Source: Verrucomicrobiota bacterium
Lineage (GTDB): Bacteria > Verrucomicrobiota > Verrucomicrobiia > Limisphaerales > UBA9464
Direction of reading: 5' to 3'
NCBI GenBank assembly: GCA_017302195.1
Contig: JAFLEG010000289.1
Location: 1-6,129, forward strand
DNA: 6,129 bases
Shown: positions 5,914 through 6,129 of the stretch, piece by piece
Layout: each line of letters starts with the position of its first letter
How positions within the stretch are numbered: the stretch's first letter is position 1
Translations under genes and position numbers: made by a program
Notes under the pieces: model-generated
What the model was told of the DNA's origin: nothing
Databases searched by the model: none
The model's input: only the letters and a program-made list of their open reading frames with translations

Positions 5914-6129
5914 TCAATTGGCGACGGGGTTGGGCTCCGGAACCACGTGAACCCGGCGGGCCGCCTTCTCGAACTGCACCCGGCCGTCCACCAGCGCAAA
6001 AAGCGTCCAGTCGCGTCCGGTGCCGACATTGCGTCCCGCGTGAAACTTGGTGCCGCGCTGGCGGACGAGGATGGATCCGGCAGTGACCTTCTCGGATCCG
6101 AATGCCTTCACGCCCAGCCGTTGCGCGTT
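5914..6129 (-). CDS. rpmA: 50S ribosomal protein L27 (5' end outside window)
   Basis: L27 is a large-subunit protein whose N-terminus reaches the peptidyl-transferase centre. The last 71 residues are visible, in frame from the window edge: NAQRLGVKAFGSEKVTAG at the beginning, then SILVRQRGTKFHAGRNVG and WTLFALVDGRVQFE, which match the family core. The usual MAHKKG...SxNGRDS start lies beyond the right edge. The GTG at 6111 is internal and not the real start. The C-terminal tail RRVHVVPEPNPVAN ends at a TGA. The neighbour downstream is obg, the classical rplU-rpmA-obg order, which suggests rplU lies just outside the window. Confidence 0.95.
   Translation of the reverse strand, partial: NAQRLGVKAFGSEKVTAGSILVRQRGTKFHAGRNVGTGRDWTLFALVDGRVQFEKAARRVHVVPEPNPVAN

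Overview
The window is a stretch of bacterial chromosome with high GC content. The best guess is Verrucomicrobiota, possibly close to the Pedosphaera/Limisphaerales group. This rests on three inferences: an Obg GTPase without a C-terminal extension but with an acidic insert, a pair of verrucomicrobial-looking small lipoproteins, and the style of the intergenic repeats. No rRNA gene or other decisive marker is present. I found no tRNA, CRISPR array, integrase, transposase gene or phage gene.

Layout. Bases 1-1280 (+) hold the 3' five-sixths of a tandem-domain sugar ABC transporter ATPase of the RbsA/MglA/XylG type. Bases 1281-1451 are non-coding and contain a degenerate inverted-repeat element of the AACACAAAGAACGCAAAG style. 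Three minus-strand genes follow, read from 3039 down to 1452: two tandem paralogous lipoproteins (147 and 135 aa, 36 bp apart) and, 94 bp further on, a small membrane fatty-acid hydroxylase/sterol-desaturase-type di-iron protein. Bases 3040-3533 form a 494-bp divergent intergenic region with a short direct repeat and a near-palindrome. dprA follows at 3534-4646 (+). It is convergent with obg (5838-4651, -), with only 4 bp between the two stop codons. At the right edge rpmA (ribosomal protein L27, -) is cut by the window. A strong intrinsic terminator lies between rpmA and obg.

How the genes fit together. rpmA-obg is the widely conserved ribosomal protein/ribosome-assembly GTPase pair, here separated by a terminator that should lower or uncouple obg expression. 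dprA is a DNA-uptake and recombination mediator and is an independent unit on the opposite strand. The lipoprotein pair and the hydroxylase share a strand and may form a cell-envelope or lipid unit, but only their arrangement suggests this. The ABC ATPase belongs to a transport operon that extends out of the window on the left.

The region is mostly ordinary core genome. The points that deserve a second look are the acidic insert in the Obg domain, the terminator just ahead of obg, the duplicated lipoprotein family, the intergenic repeats, and the lack of Shine-Dalgarno motifs ahead of every visible start. I saw no clearly new multi-gene system.
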